Translations under genes and position numbers: made by a program
Origin: Myotis daubentonii
Lineage: Eukaryota > Chordata > Mammalia > Chiroptera > Vespertilionidae
NCBI RefSeq assembly: GCF_963259705.1
Contig: NC_081846.1
Location: forward strand, 87,742,641-87,806,640
Length of the DNA stretch: 64,000 nucleotides
Reading direction: 5' to 3'
Notes under the pieces: generated by a model
Databases searched by the model: none
Told to the model about the DNA's origin: nothing
Seen by the model: the letters and a program-made list of their open reading frames with translations, nothing else
Shown: positions 28,001 to 41,500 of the stretch, in pieces
How positions within the stretch are numbered: position 1 is the first letter of the stretch
Layout of the letters: the number at the start of each line of letters is the position of its first letter

Positions 28001-31000
28001 AATGTTAAAGGGTCTTCTTTAAGAAGAATATAAAAAAATATGAGCAGTAGAATGGTAATAAATACATATTTATCAACAATTAAACCTAAAAAATAAAATA
28101 AACAAACAAGCAGGACAAAAACAGAATCACAGATACAGAGAACATTTTGACTGTTGCCAGATGGGAGGGGGGTTGTGGGATGGGTGAAAAAGATGGAGGG
28201 ATTAAGAAGTACAAATTGGTTGTTACAGAACAGTCACAGGGATGTAAAGGACAGCATGAGGAACACTGTCAATAACAGTCTAATAACTCGGCATAGTGTC
28301 AGACGGGTGCAGGATTTATCAGGATGATCACGTATTAAGTATGTAATATCTAATTGCTGGGGTGTACGCCTGAGACTAATATAATAGTGTATGTCACCTG
28401 TGATTGAAAATAAAAAATTACTTTAGAAATAAATAAAGGGAATTAGAAAATAAGAAATAAAAGGAATTAATAAAAGCATTTTTAGGACAGTTTAAGCATT
28501 TTATAAGAAACATGCTATCTAAAGACAAATTCTTTACTGATAATGATAGGTACATAGCCGAGTGTAAGTCAAAAGGCCTGGATTGGGTTCTGGCTTTGCC
28601 CTTCCTTACATGGAGGAAATCACTCAAACTTCTTGACAATCTCAAGATATTCAAAATTTGAAAGTTCTGCTATGATTTCAGATCCCCAGCAATTCTGAAA
28701 TAGCTATGATGGAATGAGGTATCCAGAGTATAAAAAAGTTCTTGTTCACAATTGTCCCTTTGATGACTTTATTTACACAGTAATTCACTCTTTTCTTTCC
28801 CTTCTGTAATCACAAGAATTACCCCTTGTCCTCAAATATCATTACAAGCTACAATAAACTGAATACAAATACTGGACAATGGGTCAGAACTCAAGTCTCA
28901 GTTATTACTTTATTCAACCTACCACATGCCAGGGACTTTGTGAGGCATTAAGGATAAAGGAATGTTTTGTAGTGATATGCACTAAGAAGGTAAGTCAAGC
29001 GGATGAAGGCAGAGAGTTCCCTTAGAAAACTGGGTGTGCTATTCCAGGTGGCCTTTGTAACGAAGTGATACTACAGCCACGATCTGGATGGAATGAGGAA
29101 GACAGCCCTGATGACACAGAGGGCACAAATGTTTCGAGCAGAAGGATTCGTAAGCACGGAGGCCCTAGAGCAGTGGTTCTCAACCTTCCTGATGCCGCGA
29201 CCCTTTAATACAGTTCCTCATGCCGTGGTGACCCCCAAACATAACATTATTTTCGTTGCTACTTCATAACTGTAATGTTGCTACTGTTATGAATCGTAAT
29301 GTAAATATCTGATATGCAGGATGTATTTTCATTGTTCGCGACCCACAGAGAAGCTTAGAATGTTCAAAATCAGAAAGGCCAATGGAATGGCAGCCGAGAG
29401 AACTTTGGGGAAGAACAAAACAAGATGTCATCAGAATGGTGATCAGCACCAGACCACGCAGGGCCTGGAGGCCATGATGACCCACTGAACTGTCGTCTCT
29501 ATGTGATGGGAAACGTCTGGAGGACTTTGAAGAGGGAATTAACATCGCTTAAGTTACATTCTAAAAGGATTACTCTGATTGCTGTGTGAAAAATAAACTT
29601 TAGGTGCAGTGATAGACTAAAATTAAGAATATTGGTTAGGCTAACACAAGAGCTCAGGTAAATTACTATGACGGCTTTCACTAAGAGAAAAGTAGCTGCT
29701 CCAGTGAGAACCACTGGGATTCTAGGTGTATTTTTAAAAGTAAAGCCAACAGGAACAGCTGATTAACTCAAGGCGGGTTATGAAAGAATGTCAACGACAT
29801 CTCCATAGTTTTTGGCTTCGGAAAGTGAGTAAATGGAAATTAAGTCTTAAGACCTAGAAACTCTTATCAAGACATTAAATTCAACTGCTCAGAAATAGCA
29901 TAAGCATTGCTGACATAAAACTGACAAAGCAAAAACAGAATGACTGCTTTCTCTACTCACCATTTGCAGATTGTATCATATTTCCAGATTTTTGGACTTC
30001 ATCAAATTTTGTAAAAATTAAATTCAACCTGTATGAATGAAAAAATATAAATTATTAACCATCACTGAAAAAATAGTAATACAAACCCACCTAATAACAA
30101 AGACAGTGACTATAACAATAACAGCCTCAACAAGCACTTACTATCGGTCAAGCACTGACCTGAGGGCTCTGACAGATCTTGTTTAACCCTTGTAACAGCC
30201 TTATATGGGATTATTACCATCCCCATTTTACAGATCAGGAAATCAAGAACCCCACAGCTTGCATAGGTGACACAGTTGGGGTGGAGATTTCAGCCCTGAG
30301 ATTAAGAATCCAGAGCTCGTCCTCTCGGACATTGTATTAAATTTATTGATCTATACAAAATGAATATACACTATGAAAAGCATATATTTCTGCCTAAGCA
30401 CAGACTGCTAATTACTTAGGATAAAGATTTGTAAAATGCTCTAAATATTACAAAGGTTTTTCTTTTTGGTGATTTATGCTTAATTTTAAAATGCTATAAA
30501 TAATTTATCTACAAACATTGTAACTGGGTAATCTTCATCTTTAAAAAAAAAGCAATATGACATTAATTTTTTATTAGTGGATCATTTTCACCTTGACATT
30601 TAAATTAAAGCAAAACTCAGTATTCTGAGTGATACCAAAAATTAGAGGAAAGTTGGGGGTGGGGGGGTCAAGAAAAAAGAGGCTTTCCCAAGCAAACACA
30701 GATACACTTGAATAAGTATAAAGGTTAAGATACCAAGGTAATGTACTTCTGCATTCAAACCTACGCCATCCATTTCAGGGACCTAATTTGAAATGTTAGC
30801 ACTTTTCTTACAAACAATCCAGTCGCACAAGCTCTAATCATTCCAACCATGTGTGTCCTTTCTTTCCAACCATAATGGAAATTCCTTGGGGTGAAGATGG
30901 GAACTATATTCTTTTCGTATTCTGTATACACCAAGTACTATGTCATGCAGGAGCGTGATATCACGTGTGACAAAGCTGGTACCTAATGCTGTCCCCTGCC

Positions 31001-34000
31001 CTCACTTCAGAAAACTAGTTATTTCAATCATTTTGGTCTCAGTGCCTGAGTTCATTCACTGAATCCCGCAGAGTTAGCTAGATGCTGAATGTGGAAAGTT
31101 CCTAACCTCTAGAGGTTCCTAACCTCTTCATTCTATTCTACTTAGAATTCTAAGTAACAGGGGAGCCAAAAATGCACATCAGCAGACAGAGGTAAAATGA
31201 AAGAGAGGAACTAGCCTGATATACTTCTTCTCCCTTCCCATCCCATGGTCCGTATCAATAATCTTTTCAACCCATCTTTCCATCTAAGTCCAGATATAGC
31301 CTCAGATCCCTTCTCAAACTGCGCTAGGCAGCCACTCACAATTAAGCACGGTTTGGCATTTAAATTAAAAATCTAGCCCCACCAGTGTTGCTCAGTGGTT
31401 GAGCGTCAACCCAAGAACCAGGAAGTCGGGGTTTGATTCCCGGTCAGAGCACATGCCACGTCATTAGTCTTGTACTGACTTGTTTGGTGTGCGCAATAGG
31501 AAATATTTTGCTTTCAGAGAACAAGAAAAATAGGTTTCTTTGCATTACGCTTATTAATTTGTGAAGTTCTTCGGTGTCTGATAAGTTAATGTTTAAGAAA
31601 AAATGTTAATTTTTATTAAAATGTATTATTTTATGTTAACAATGACTCATTTATTTCAGCCCTTTGTATCAAGCATGTCTCTATCAAATAAACCTATGTT
31701 GCTATGAAAATTGAACCTTTTCCTTTTGCGGCCCACATACACTTAAACCTTGTTTATTTGGCCCGTGCTAGCCTTTGAGTTTGACATGCTTGCTTTACCC
31801 TGACACCATGATCAAAAAGAATCAGGGGCAACTGATTCACAGGGCAGCTGCCTGAGGTGGCAATCACAACTGGAGCCAAGAAACTGACCAAAGAGCTTAC
31901 AAGGAAAAGCTGTGAAAAGCTCTGACATATTCCTGGGAAACTAGGAGGCCACACGTGTGTGCAAGGCTGGGCACCTGCCCAGGAAAGACCCAAGAAGGCA
32001 CTGTCTCACTGCTGGCAGTAACGGGGAAGGTGGAGATGCAGTCTGCCGGCCAGGAAACTGAAAGCATGCCGCAACACACACAGAGAGCCCTTCGGCAAAG
32101 GCTGAGAGATACGCCAGCTGAAAACCTATTCAATCGTTAGCTGAACTCTAAGCCAGTGGTCAGCAAACTCATTAGTCAACAGAGCCAAATATCAACAGTA
32201 CTTCTTCAAAAGACTCCCCGAAGTTTCTATCGCACTGTACGTGCGCGGACGCACGTGGTATTTTGTGGAAGAGCCACACTCAAGGGGCCAAAGAGCCGCA
32301 TGTGGCTCGCGAGCCGCAATTTGCCACCACGGCAGTCTAAGCTAACCAAGCAAAGACTTCAGTAGTCACACACAACTACAGAATACAGACTCCAGAATCG
32401 GTTCAGGCAAGTCACTAAGTAAGCAATAAGCAACGAACACCATCAACAGAAAGCCTGGGGAGGGAGAAGAAGGTGCTTTTCAGAGGCGCCACAACATATA
32501 ATTTGAAATGATGAGTTTCAACAAAAAATTATGAGACGTGTAAAGTAATAAGAAAATATAGCCCAATCAACAGAAACTATCTTTAATGGAAGCCCAGACG
32601 CAGGAATTAACCAAATGAAATCTACCATTATAAGTATGTTGTAAAGAACTAGAGCAGTGGTTCTCAACCTTCTGGCCCTTTAAGTACAGTTCCTCATGTT
32701 GTGACCCAACCATAAAATTATTTTCGTTGCTACTTCAGAACTGTCATGTTGCTACTGTTATGAATCGTAATGTAAATATCTGATATGCAGGATAGTCTTA
32801 GGCGACCCCTGTGAAAGGGTTGTTCGACAGGCAAAGGGGTCGCGACCCACAGGTTGAGAACCACTGAACTAGAGGAAAGTATAAGAGCAATGTCTCAACA
32901 AATAGATAATATTAATAAAGAGAGAGAAAACATAAGAAAGAAACAGGTAAAAATTCTAGAAATGAAAAGTACAATAATTGCAAAAATTCACTAGGGACTC
33001 AACAATGGGTTTGACCTGCAGAAGGAAGAAGGAGCAAACTTAAACATGAGCCAACTGCAAATACCCTGTTTGAGAAACAAAAGAGAAAAACAAAAACAGA
33101 GGGGGTGTAAAAAAAAAAGAGCAGCAACTAAGAGATCATCTTCCTACAATACGAACATATACATAATGGAAATGCCAGCAAAGAAAAAAAGGGACAGAAA
33201 GAATATGTAAAAAAATAATGACTATAAACTTTCCAAATTTTATATAAAATATTAACCTATATATTAAAGAAGAAGTTTTAACAAATTCCAAACAGGATAA
33301 AGTTAAAGAGAACCTAACCTGGATACATGACAAGCAAAATGTCAATAGAAAAGACAAATTCTTGAAAGCAACAGTACAGAAGCTGCTCATATACAAGGAT
33401 CCTTAATAAAATTAGTAACTGCTTTCTCATAAAAAAACAACGGGGGGCAGGCAGCAGTGGGATGACATATTCAAAGTCCTGAAATTAAAAATCTCCACCA
33501 AGAATTCTATAACCAACAAATTTACCCTTCAAAAATGAAGCAGTGCCCTAGCCTTTTTGGTTCAGTGGATAGAGTGTCAGCCTGCGGATCAAAGGGTCCC
33601 AGGTTCGATTCCAGTCAAGGGCATGTATGTACCTTGGGGATAGTACCTTGGTTGCAAGCTCCCCCCCGGGCCAGGCTGGGCCCTGGTGAGGGCTCCTGCA
33701 GGAAGCAACCAATCAATGTGTTTCTCTCACATTGATGTTTCTCTCTCTGTCTTTTCCTCTCTCTTCCGCTCTCCCTAAAAAGTCAACAGAAAAATATCCT
33801 CGGGTGAGGATTAACAACAACAACAAAGAACAAAAAATAAAGAAGAAGCAGCCCTAGCTGGTTTGGCTCAGTGAATAGAGCATCGGCCTGCAGACTAAAG
33901 AAGGGTCCTGGGTTCAATTCCAGTCAAGAGTACATGCTGGGGTTGCGGACTCGATCCCCAGTAGGGTGTGTGCAGGAGGCAGCCAATCAATGATTCTCTC

Positions 34001-37000
34001 TCATCATTGATGTTTCTATCTCTCTTACTCTCTGAAATCAATAAAAATATATATTTTTTTAAAATGAAGCCAACAGCATGGATGGACCTGGAGAGTATTA
34101 TGCTAAGCAAAATAAAGCCAGTCAGAGAAAAACAAGTATCACATGATCTCACTCATATGTGGAATCTAATGAACAAAATACACTAACAAAAAAAAATAGG
34201 TCCAGAGAGATGGAAACATGGAACAGACTGTTGACTCTCAAGGGAAAGGGGGGTGGGGGAGATGGGAAGAGATTACCCCGAGAACATATATGCACAACCC
34301 ATGGACACAGACAATAGTGTAAAGGTCTAGGGTGGGGCAGGAGCTGGGTGAAGGGGTCAAAAATGGGGAGATTGGGGGACATCTGTAAAGTGTCAACAAT
34401 AAAAAACTAAAATAAAAAAGGATGAAATCAAAAGAGGAATTATAAAATACTTTGAGATGAATGAAAATGAAAACACAATATGCCCAAACTTATAGGATGC
34501 AGCTAAAGTAGAACTCTTTAAAGAAAAATTTATAGGCATAAATGTCTCTATCTTAAAACACAAGATTTCAAATCAATAACCTAACCTTCCCCTTAAAAAA
34601 CTTGGTGGGGGTGGGGAGAGCAAAAGCAACCAAACAACAGGAAGAAATAATGACAATTAGAGCAGAAATATAAAGAAAAGGGAAACAGAAAAACATTAGA
34701 GAAAATCAACAAACCAAAAGTTAGTTCTTGGAAAAGACCTTTAGCTAGAATGACCACAGAGAAAAGATTCAAACTACTGGAATTAAAAGATGAAAGAAGA
34801 CATATTTCTAATTGTCCTTAGAAAAAAAGAAAAATTACAAGAGGGCAATATGAACTCTGTCAAAAATTAGATAACTTAGATAAAATTCCTTGATAGACAC
34901 AAACTACCAAAATGGACTCAACAAGTAACAAAATCCTAATAGACCTATACCAAAAGACATTAATTATAGTAATCAAAACACATCCCCCTAAAGCAGCGGT
35001 TCTCAACCTATGGGTCGCGACCCCTTTGGGGTCGAACGACCCTTTCACAGGGGTCACCTAAGACCATCGGAAAACACACATATAATGACATATTGTTTTT
35101 GTGATTAATCACTATGCTTTAATTATGTTCAATTTGTAACAATGAAATTGGGGGTCACCACAACATGAGGAACTGTATTAAAGGGTTGCGGCATTAGGAA
35201 GGTTAAGAACCACTGCCCTAAGGCAAAGGCCCAGATGGTGAACACTTGGTAAATTCTAATAAATGTTTAAACAAGAATTAATACCAATCCTTCACAAAGT
35301 CTTTTAAAATATAGATGAGGACAGGGGAAACTAGGTAGAGGAGGAGAGGAATAATCAGCTTTTCTATAAATCTAGAATGGCTCTAAAAAATAGTCTAGCC
35401 CAGCCAGTGTAGAGCATTAACTGGCTCAAGTGGCAGAGCATTAACCCATGAACCAGGAGGTCACAGTTCGATTCCAGGTCAGGGTACATGCCCGGAGCTG
35501 AAAGCTCCATCTCCAGTAGGGTCATCAGGGGTGCAGGAGGCAGCTGTTCAATGACTCTTTCTCATAATTGATGTTTCTATCTCTCCTTTCCTCTCTATGA
35601 AATCAATAAAAATATATTTTAAAAAATAGTAAATAATTTTTAGGTAGGTAGATTAAATATAGATAGATACAGAGATACTGGTAAAGAAACTAGCCCAGAT
35701 CCAAACACAAGGTTCCAAGTTGAAAGGCCCTCAAGCAATGAAAATGGTCTCTATAAGACTCCTCACCATAAAGTTTCAGACAAACTCTAGAGACAGAAAA
35801 TCAAAGTTACCTACTTTGATAGACTGCAGAATCAGAATGACTTTGGACTTCTCAGTAGAAAGAAACACTAAAAGCTGGAATACATGGACATTAGTTTTAA
35901 CATTCTGGATGAAAATGACTTTCAACCTAGATTTCTAAACCCTGACAAACTACCAATATCAAAATAAAGATCTCAGACTCAAAGAAAGTCTCCTCCACAT
36001 CTTTTCTGAGAAAGCTAATGGAGGATATGCATAACTAAAATAAGAGAGAAAACCAAAAGAGACATGGTGTGTGCCCCCCCCCCCCCGCCCAAAAAAAAAA
36101 CAACAAAAAACACCAGATGCCTCTGCAGAGAAAGGAGAAGTGAAGCCCCAACATCCTGGTAGAGCTGCCAGGAGGATACGTAAAACTGAGGCTGTGAAGG
36201 CAGAGAGGCAGCCCGGCAGACCGGACAGGCTCAAGGTCACGTCCACAAACTGGCAGTACACAGACCGTCCTCAGGGTAAGATGTGGACACTATGCACATG
36301 AAATATGATTAATAACCCAGGACAAACAAAAGGATGTGGGGGGAAAGGTAAAGTAATCATAATTCACCAAATATAGATAGTGCATGGCATACTTAACTAT
36401 AATATAAACTAAATGTTCGAATCAAAATTAAAACATGACTATATTTGGTGGGTGTGGAGATGGCAGCTATACATGAGGGAGGTTAGAAAGAAAGCAAGCT
36501 GAAATTTACCCTCCATGATGCAAAGTAAAGTTCTTGTGACAAAAAAACTAAGGTTTAGCAGTACATGCACAGTATTTGGAGACAGAGCAACAGGTACAAA
36601 AGCAGCCGTAAGCCAGGTGACAGCGTCTGCCTCTGCAGAAAAATGGCAGAGGGGCAAGGACCTGCCTTTCTTCCATCTCTTATCCACCTCGTCAGCTCTC
36701 TCTGCATACATCACTGGCATAACAAACTTAAAATGAGAGCAGACATTGCCGAGCACATCTCTCATCCTGCTCTTGCCGTGGGCACTAAAAGCTTTAGCAA
36801 GTGCAAGCAAATTTACAACGAGAAAGTTTCCATTTTTCCCTTAACTATACAATCAGTAAGTAATAATGTCTAGTGAATGCCCATAAATTTTTAAATAGAT
36901 TGAAATAGCAAACCAAACATTATGAGAACTATTCAAAACTGCAGGGTCACAGTAAGTTTACCACATGGCCACAACGCATCAGATGGCAAGCATCGGCTCC

Positions 37001-38457
37001 CTCTATAAATTAGAGTTCCTCCAGGTTTAAAGCAGCTGCTGTTCCAGGCAACTGGTTCCCAAATGATGGTACCAGAGACAAACTTAACACCAGTCTTTTA
37101 CCCATAGCTTCTAAACTAAATATACCACAGATACAAATATCGCCTGGCATATCCACCAGGAGGACAGGGAATGCCATAGCGTGCTGAAAGCACGTGTCTA
37201 TGAAAGTAAGCCACAGGAGTGACAGAGGGTGCCCTGCATGCCACACAAACATCACACAACCATATGGCATGCCACACTGGATAGCTACAAACTGTGCATT
37301 TACTCTCTGCACATATCACGTGCAGGAACTGCGAAAATAATGTTTACACAATGTAAAATGGCCGAAGCTATCCTAACTAAAGTTCACAGCTCAGCAATGC
37401 TGAGATCCTGTGTGGGGGGAGAGACCTGCTAACATGGAGACTTGGTTGAAAATCTCTGCTTTACTTTTTGGCTCAAATATGACTTTAGCCACTAGACAAC
37501 AAGGCTAAAACAGCTTTTAACACGTGACCCAAACCCCTAATTCCAGCTCCTCCAACGTGACGGGCACTTCCCAACTGTGAATGAACAAAGAGAACTGCTG
37601 CTCAGATGAGTCTGCTCTTGTTAAAGTTATTTAGCTGGTATGATGAAGGCATTCTTTTACATCATGTATTTTTTTAGAGTTATAGTTAACCTTCTTCTCA
37701 AATGTAGTTCTCAATGAGCAAACTCATAGGAGGTCAACATTTTCATTCCAGGACAAAACTCAAGTTTTAGAAAGCATTAAGCAAATTCTACAAGATTTCA
37801 TTAGTCCTATGGAATCCTGCTAAGCCGAAAAATCTGTTATGCTCACATAATAACAAAAAAATCTATAATGATGTAACAGAGGTCTAGAATAGTCAAGTAC
37901 TCAAGTCAACCATGGGAGCCACACAGAGCAGACACTGAGTTTCCCAAACAACAGGATTCTTTACAGGTCTCATTCCATTTGGACACATCCCCGACAAAAT
38001 AAAGGTGGCAGCCAGAGCCTCCGACACTCGCAGTGCTAGACCTTAGGTAACTGTCTTGCAATAAATCCAAAGAAACCTGGTTTCAGCTTCTTTCAATAGA
38101 GCACGTTTTTAAAGAACCGCCAGCCTCATTCTCCAAGCCCTGTGCATTCACAAGAGCGGCTGTGACCAGGTGTGTCCATTTTAACAGGACTACCTTCTCC
38201 ATTTGGTTCAGAATTAGGGGGGAAATTTTTAGATAACATGAGATAGCAAAAACCCCCCATTCCTATTCACAGAGGCCCAGCTCTTCTGTAGCATTTTATA
38301 TATTTTTTAAAAGTATGTGGCCCTGGCTGGTGTGGCTCAGTTGGTTGGAGTGTTGCCCCATACACCAGAAGGTGGTGGGTTTGATTCCCGGTCAGGGCAC
38401 ATACCCAGGTTACGGGTTTGATCCCCAGTCCAGGCGTGTACGAGAGGCAACTGATTG

Positions 38458-38510
<53 letters not shown>

Positions 38511-41500
38511 CTCCTCTCTCTCTCTCAAATTAAAAAAAAAAAAAAAAAGATTAGCAGAAAGCACACAACACGCATGCCTGGGGCTCTAGCATCCACTGCC
38601 TCTGGGACCTTACCTAAACACCCTCTGTGCCGAGGGGCCTCTAGGCCACTCCCACATTCAACAATTTGCTAACACAACTCACAGCACTCACCATATAGTC
38701 ATACTCACAGCTGTAATTATTACAGGACAATCGTAGTAAAAGAACACACAGAAAAACCAGCAACTGGAAAAGGTGCGCGGGGTGAGGACCAGGTGCGCCA
38801 GGCACAAGCTTCCTAGAGCCTCCCCTGGTGAAGTCACACAGGCCGTGGTTTCTCTCCCAGCAACGGGTGGGGAACCCCTGGGAAAGGCGGTCTGCTCATT
38901 AGAGTCTCAGTGCCTGGAGGTTTTATTGGGGCTGGTCACACAGACACCCTCTGCCCAGCACTTCCCAAAATGTCAGACTCCCTGAAGGGAAGCAGGGGCT
39001 CAGCGTAAGGCCTGCGCCGTGGGGCACAGGGAGCCCCTCTTATCTCACTCTTTGGGAACACTGGGAATCCTCCCCACATCCAAGTTTCCAGACACTGCCC
39101 AGGGCCAACCCTGCAAGCAGGCGTCTCCAGACAGCCGTCCGGCCTGCGGGGCCGGCTCCTTCCTGCACCCACCTCTAGGTCTCACCGCAGCAACCTCGAG
39201 CGTCACCCAGGAACCCCACCGTGTACTGCCGGTCCGCTCAGGCCCTGGCCCCTGTGAGCTGCAGCGCATGCTGAGCCATCCTGGAGCAGGAGTCTCACTG
39301 CCTAAGGCCTGTTTTCCCAACAATGATCGTGACATCATCAAACAGCCCTCTGCCTCCAGCCCTGCTCTGCCGTTCATCTGTGTCCTCCCTCCAATTTTGC
39401 CCAAGAGATTGTTCAGTAGTTTCGTCTTTTAAGTTTTGTCTCTCACCCTAAGTGTTCTCACCATTCATTCACAATCCAGAAGGCTGAGGTTAGTAAAACA
39501 TGGGCAAAAAACCTTTATTCTCGGAGATTACCTTTGTAAGCACATGAAGAGTAGTTAACGGCCCATCTCCTTGTCTTGTGCACAGCTCAGGGCCCATAGT
39601 GAGAGCGATACCGGGTCCGACATGACTCAGCAAGAAAGAATATAAAGAATATAGCCCCACTCAGCTGCTCGTGGAACCCCGTCCTTAGGGTGAGGGGCCC
39701 ACTGTCACATCCAATTAAGGGACATCAAGACCCCTGTATACTTCAATATTCCGTCCCATGCCTAGGTGCTCTGTGAACTCTTGTCAAACAGGATGAAGAA
39801 ACGGAAAGGCGAGGCAGAGAACAGAGCTTCAGGCCCAGCTCTGACTCGGCTGTGAGAGCTCACTGCATGTCTCTGGGCCTCTGCTGTTGCCGTGGCCACA
39901 AGGACAGGCTCTGACCAGCTGCTCTGTGAGTGCAGTCCACCTCTAACTCCCAGGGTTTTCACATGACTTTCTCCCTTAAAGGAATGGGCGGGGCAAGGGG
40001 TTTGAAATTCATTTGGTGCAAGGTTTCTGCATCACAGTTCAAATTATGCACATCCAACTCTCCATTAATTTTTAAATTCAGACACAACAGAGACATCTGT
40101 GCACTCAAATTGCCTTGGGTCTGATAAGATGCTGGCCCCCAGCTTCTTCGCGGGGAGGCTGACATTACTGAACAGAAAACTACCATTTCAAAGATGTTTT
40201 CCAAACCAAACTCATTCTTAGAAAGGCTCCACTCACTCAAAGATATTCTAAGCACATATTATAACGAGGTGCTGTGTGTATATAATATATAGAACCATCT
40301 GAACCAAAAGAATCGTGAATTTTCAAAATCCATTTTAAATATGCTTCTAAAATCAGGGGATGGCCTGGCACTTGGCTAGATGTCTGGGTGAGACAGTCTT
40401 ACTTTTGAGGAATTGGAATGGGACCGGACCCCTGACATAGCATACGATCAGGACAATCTCTCCCATCACCAATCCACTAACCATAAATTCTTTGAAAATT
40501 TATCACAACAAAAGAAGAAGTGCAAACCAAAATGTTAACTGAAAAAGAGTAGGAGGAAGAGCAGAAGAAGGGAAAAAGTCTGAACTCACCGGGATTGTGG
40601 CAATCCTTTTTTACTGAGGTCTGCCCTCACACGTTCTCCTACATGTCTGTAAATTTCCACTAAGCTGTTTATTGCTGCATCTCGAACCTAGATGTAAAAG
40701 AAGAGATCTTATAGCTCTCGGTGTCATCCCACAGCACTTCCTGCTGGGACACAGCAGGCTACACACCACCCCAAGTTCATCGCCATTTTACCAAAGCAAC
40801 TGTGTATACAATCCTTTCTAGATATTTGACCAGATGAACCCACGGTTAACAGTTCTGACTCTGTAGGTACAATCCCAAAGAGTAGAAAAACTTAGGTCCT
40901 ATTCCCATATACATATTCAAGTCCATATCCCTTAGTTGTTTTTTCTTTTTTTCATTCTTTAAGATGATGTCAAAAAACTAGAATTCTCAGGGCATCTTTC
41001 CAAATTAGAAAGTTAAATTATACTGACAATAAAACACCATGTAAAGTACTCTGGATTTAGGTCAAACGCTGAGTAAGGAAAATGGGCAGTACGGCCTGTA
41101 TTCAAGAAGCTCATAAATTAAAAAATTAAAAATGGGAAAAACACTCACGGTTCTAGAAAGGAAATGGAGAAAATTCCATATATTCTACATTTAATACAGG
41201 AGAGACTGTAATAAAATCATTTTATACAAGAGTACAAAGAGCTGGTAGTTTAGGGAGGGAACACGCACACCACAGGAGACCAAGGAATGTTCTATGGGGA
41301 GGAAGGAACCACCTGGAAAGTGCCTGAATGTGCATTTTACCAGGAAAGGATGCAATGAGGCACCTGCCAAGCGAGACGCAGCCTGCACGAGGGCCTGGGA
41401 GCAGAGTGAAGGGCGTGAGCCTCAGGAAGAGCAAGTAAGCAGCCAGGACAAACACAAATATGAACGAAGGAGGCAGCAATAAATAAGGCTCAAGGGGAGA

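Larger units (their letters stand above)
26155..28425 (+). mobile_element. HAL1-like (half-L1) element, interrupted
   Basis: An ORF1-like body (gaaatgaagaataatttaca, gaagtcaagaatcaaataaa, cttgcaggccagaagggatt) passes directly into a 3' UTR (gttgccagatgggagggggg, gggatgtaaaggacagcatg, tgtacgcctgagactaatat) with no ORF2 between. That is the HAL1 layout. The ORF1 remnant has many stops. Ves copies at 26391-26668 and a hAT element at 27068-27300 interrupt it. Confidence 0.7.
20651..29960 (-). other. CLASP1 intron, 20.6-30 kb
   Basis: Part of an 11.5-kb intron. Unassigned stretches: 20651-21276, 21558-23956, 25440-26154 and 28426-28900. A 173-codon plus-strand frame at 21675-22196 has no family resemblance and no coding signature. 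Confidence 0.55.
30331..40589 (-). other. CLASP1 intron, 30.3-40.6 kb
   Basis: A 10.6-kb intron. Unassigned: 30331-31373, 36421-38320 and 38551-40589. The stretch 38690-39180 has the feel of an old LTR, but I could not assign it. Confidence 0.5.

Noticed and set aside
34425..35390. Functional L1 reverse transcriptase
   Set aside because: Many stops, and a SPIN insertion breaks it; only islands of ORF2 similarity remain.
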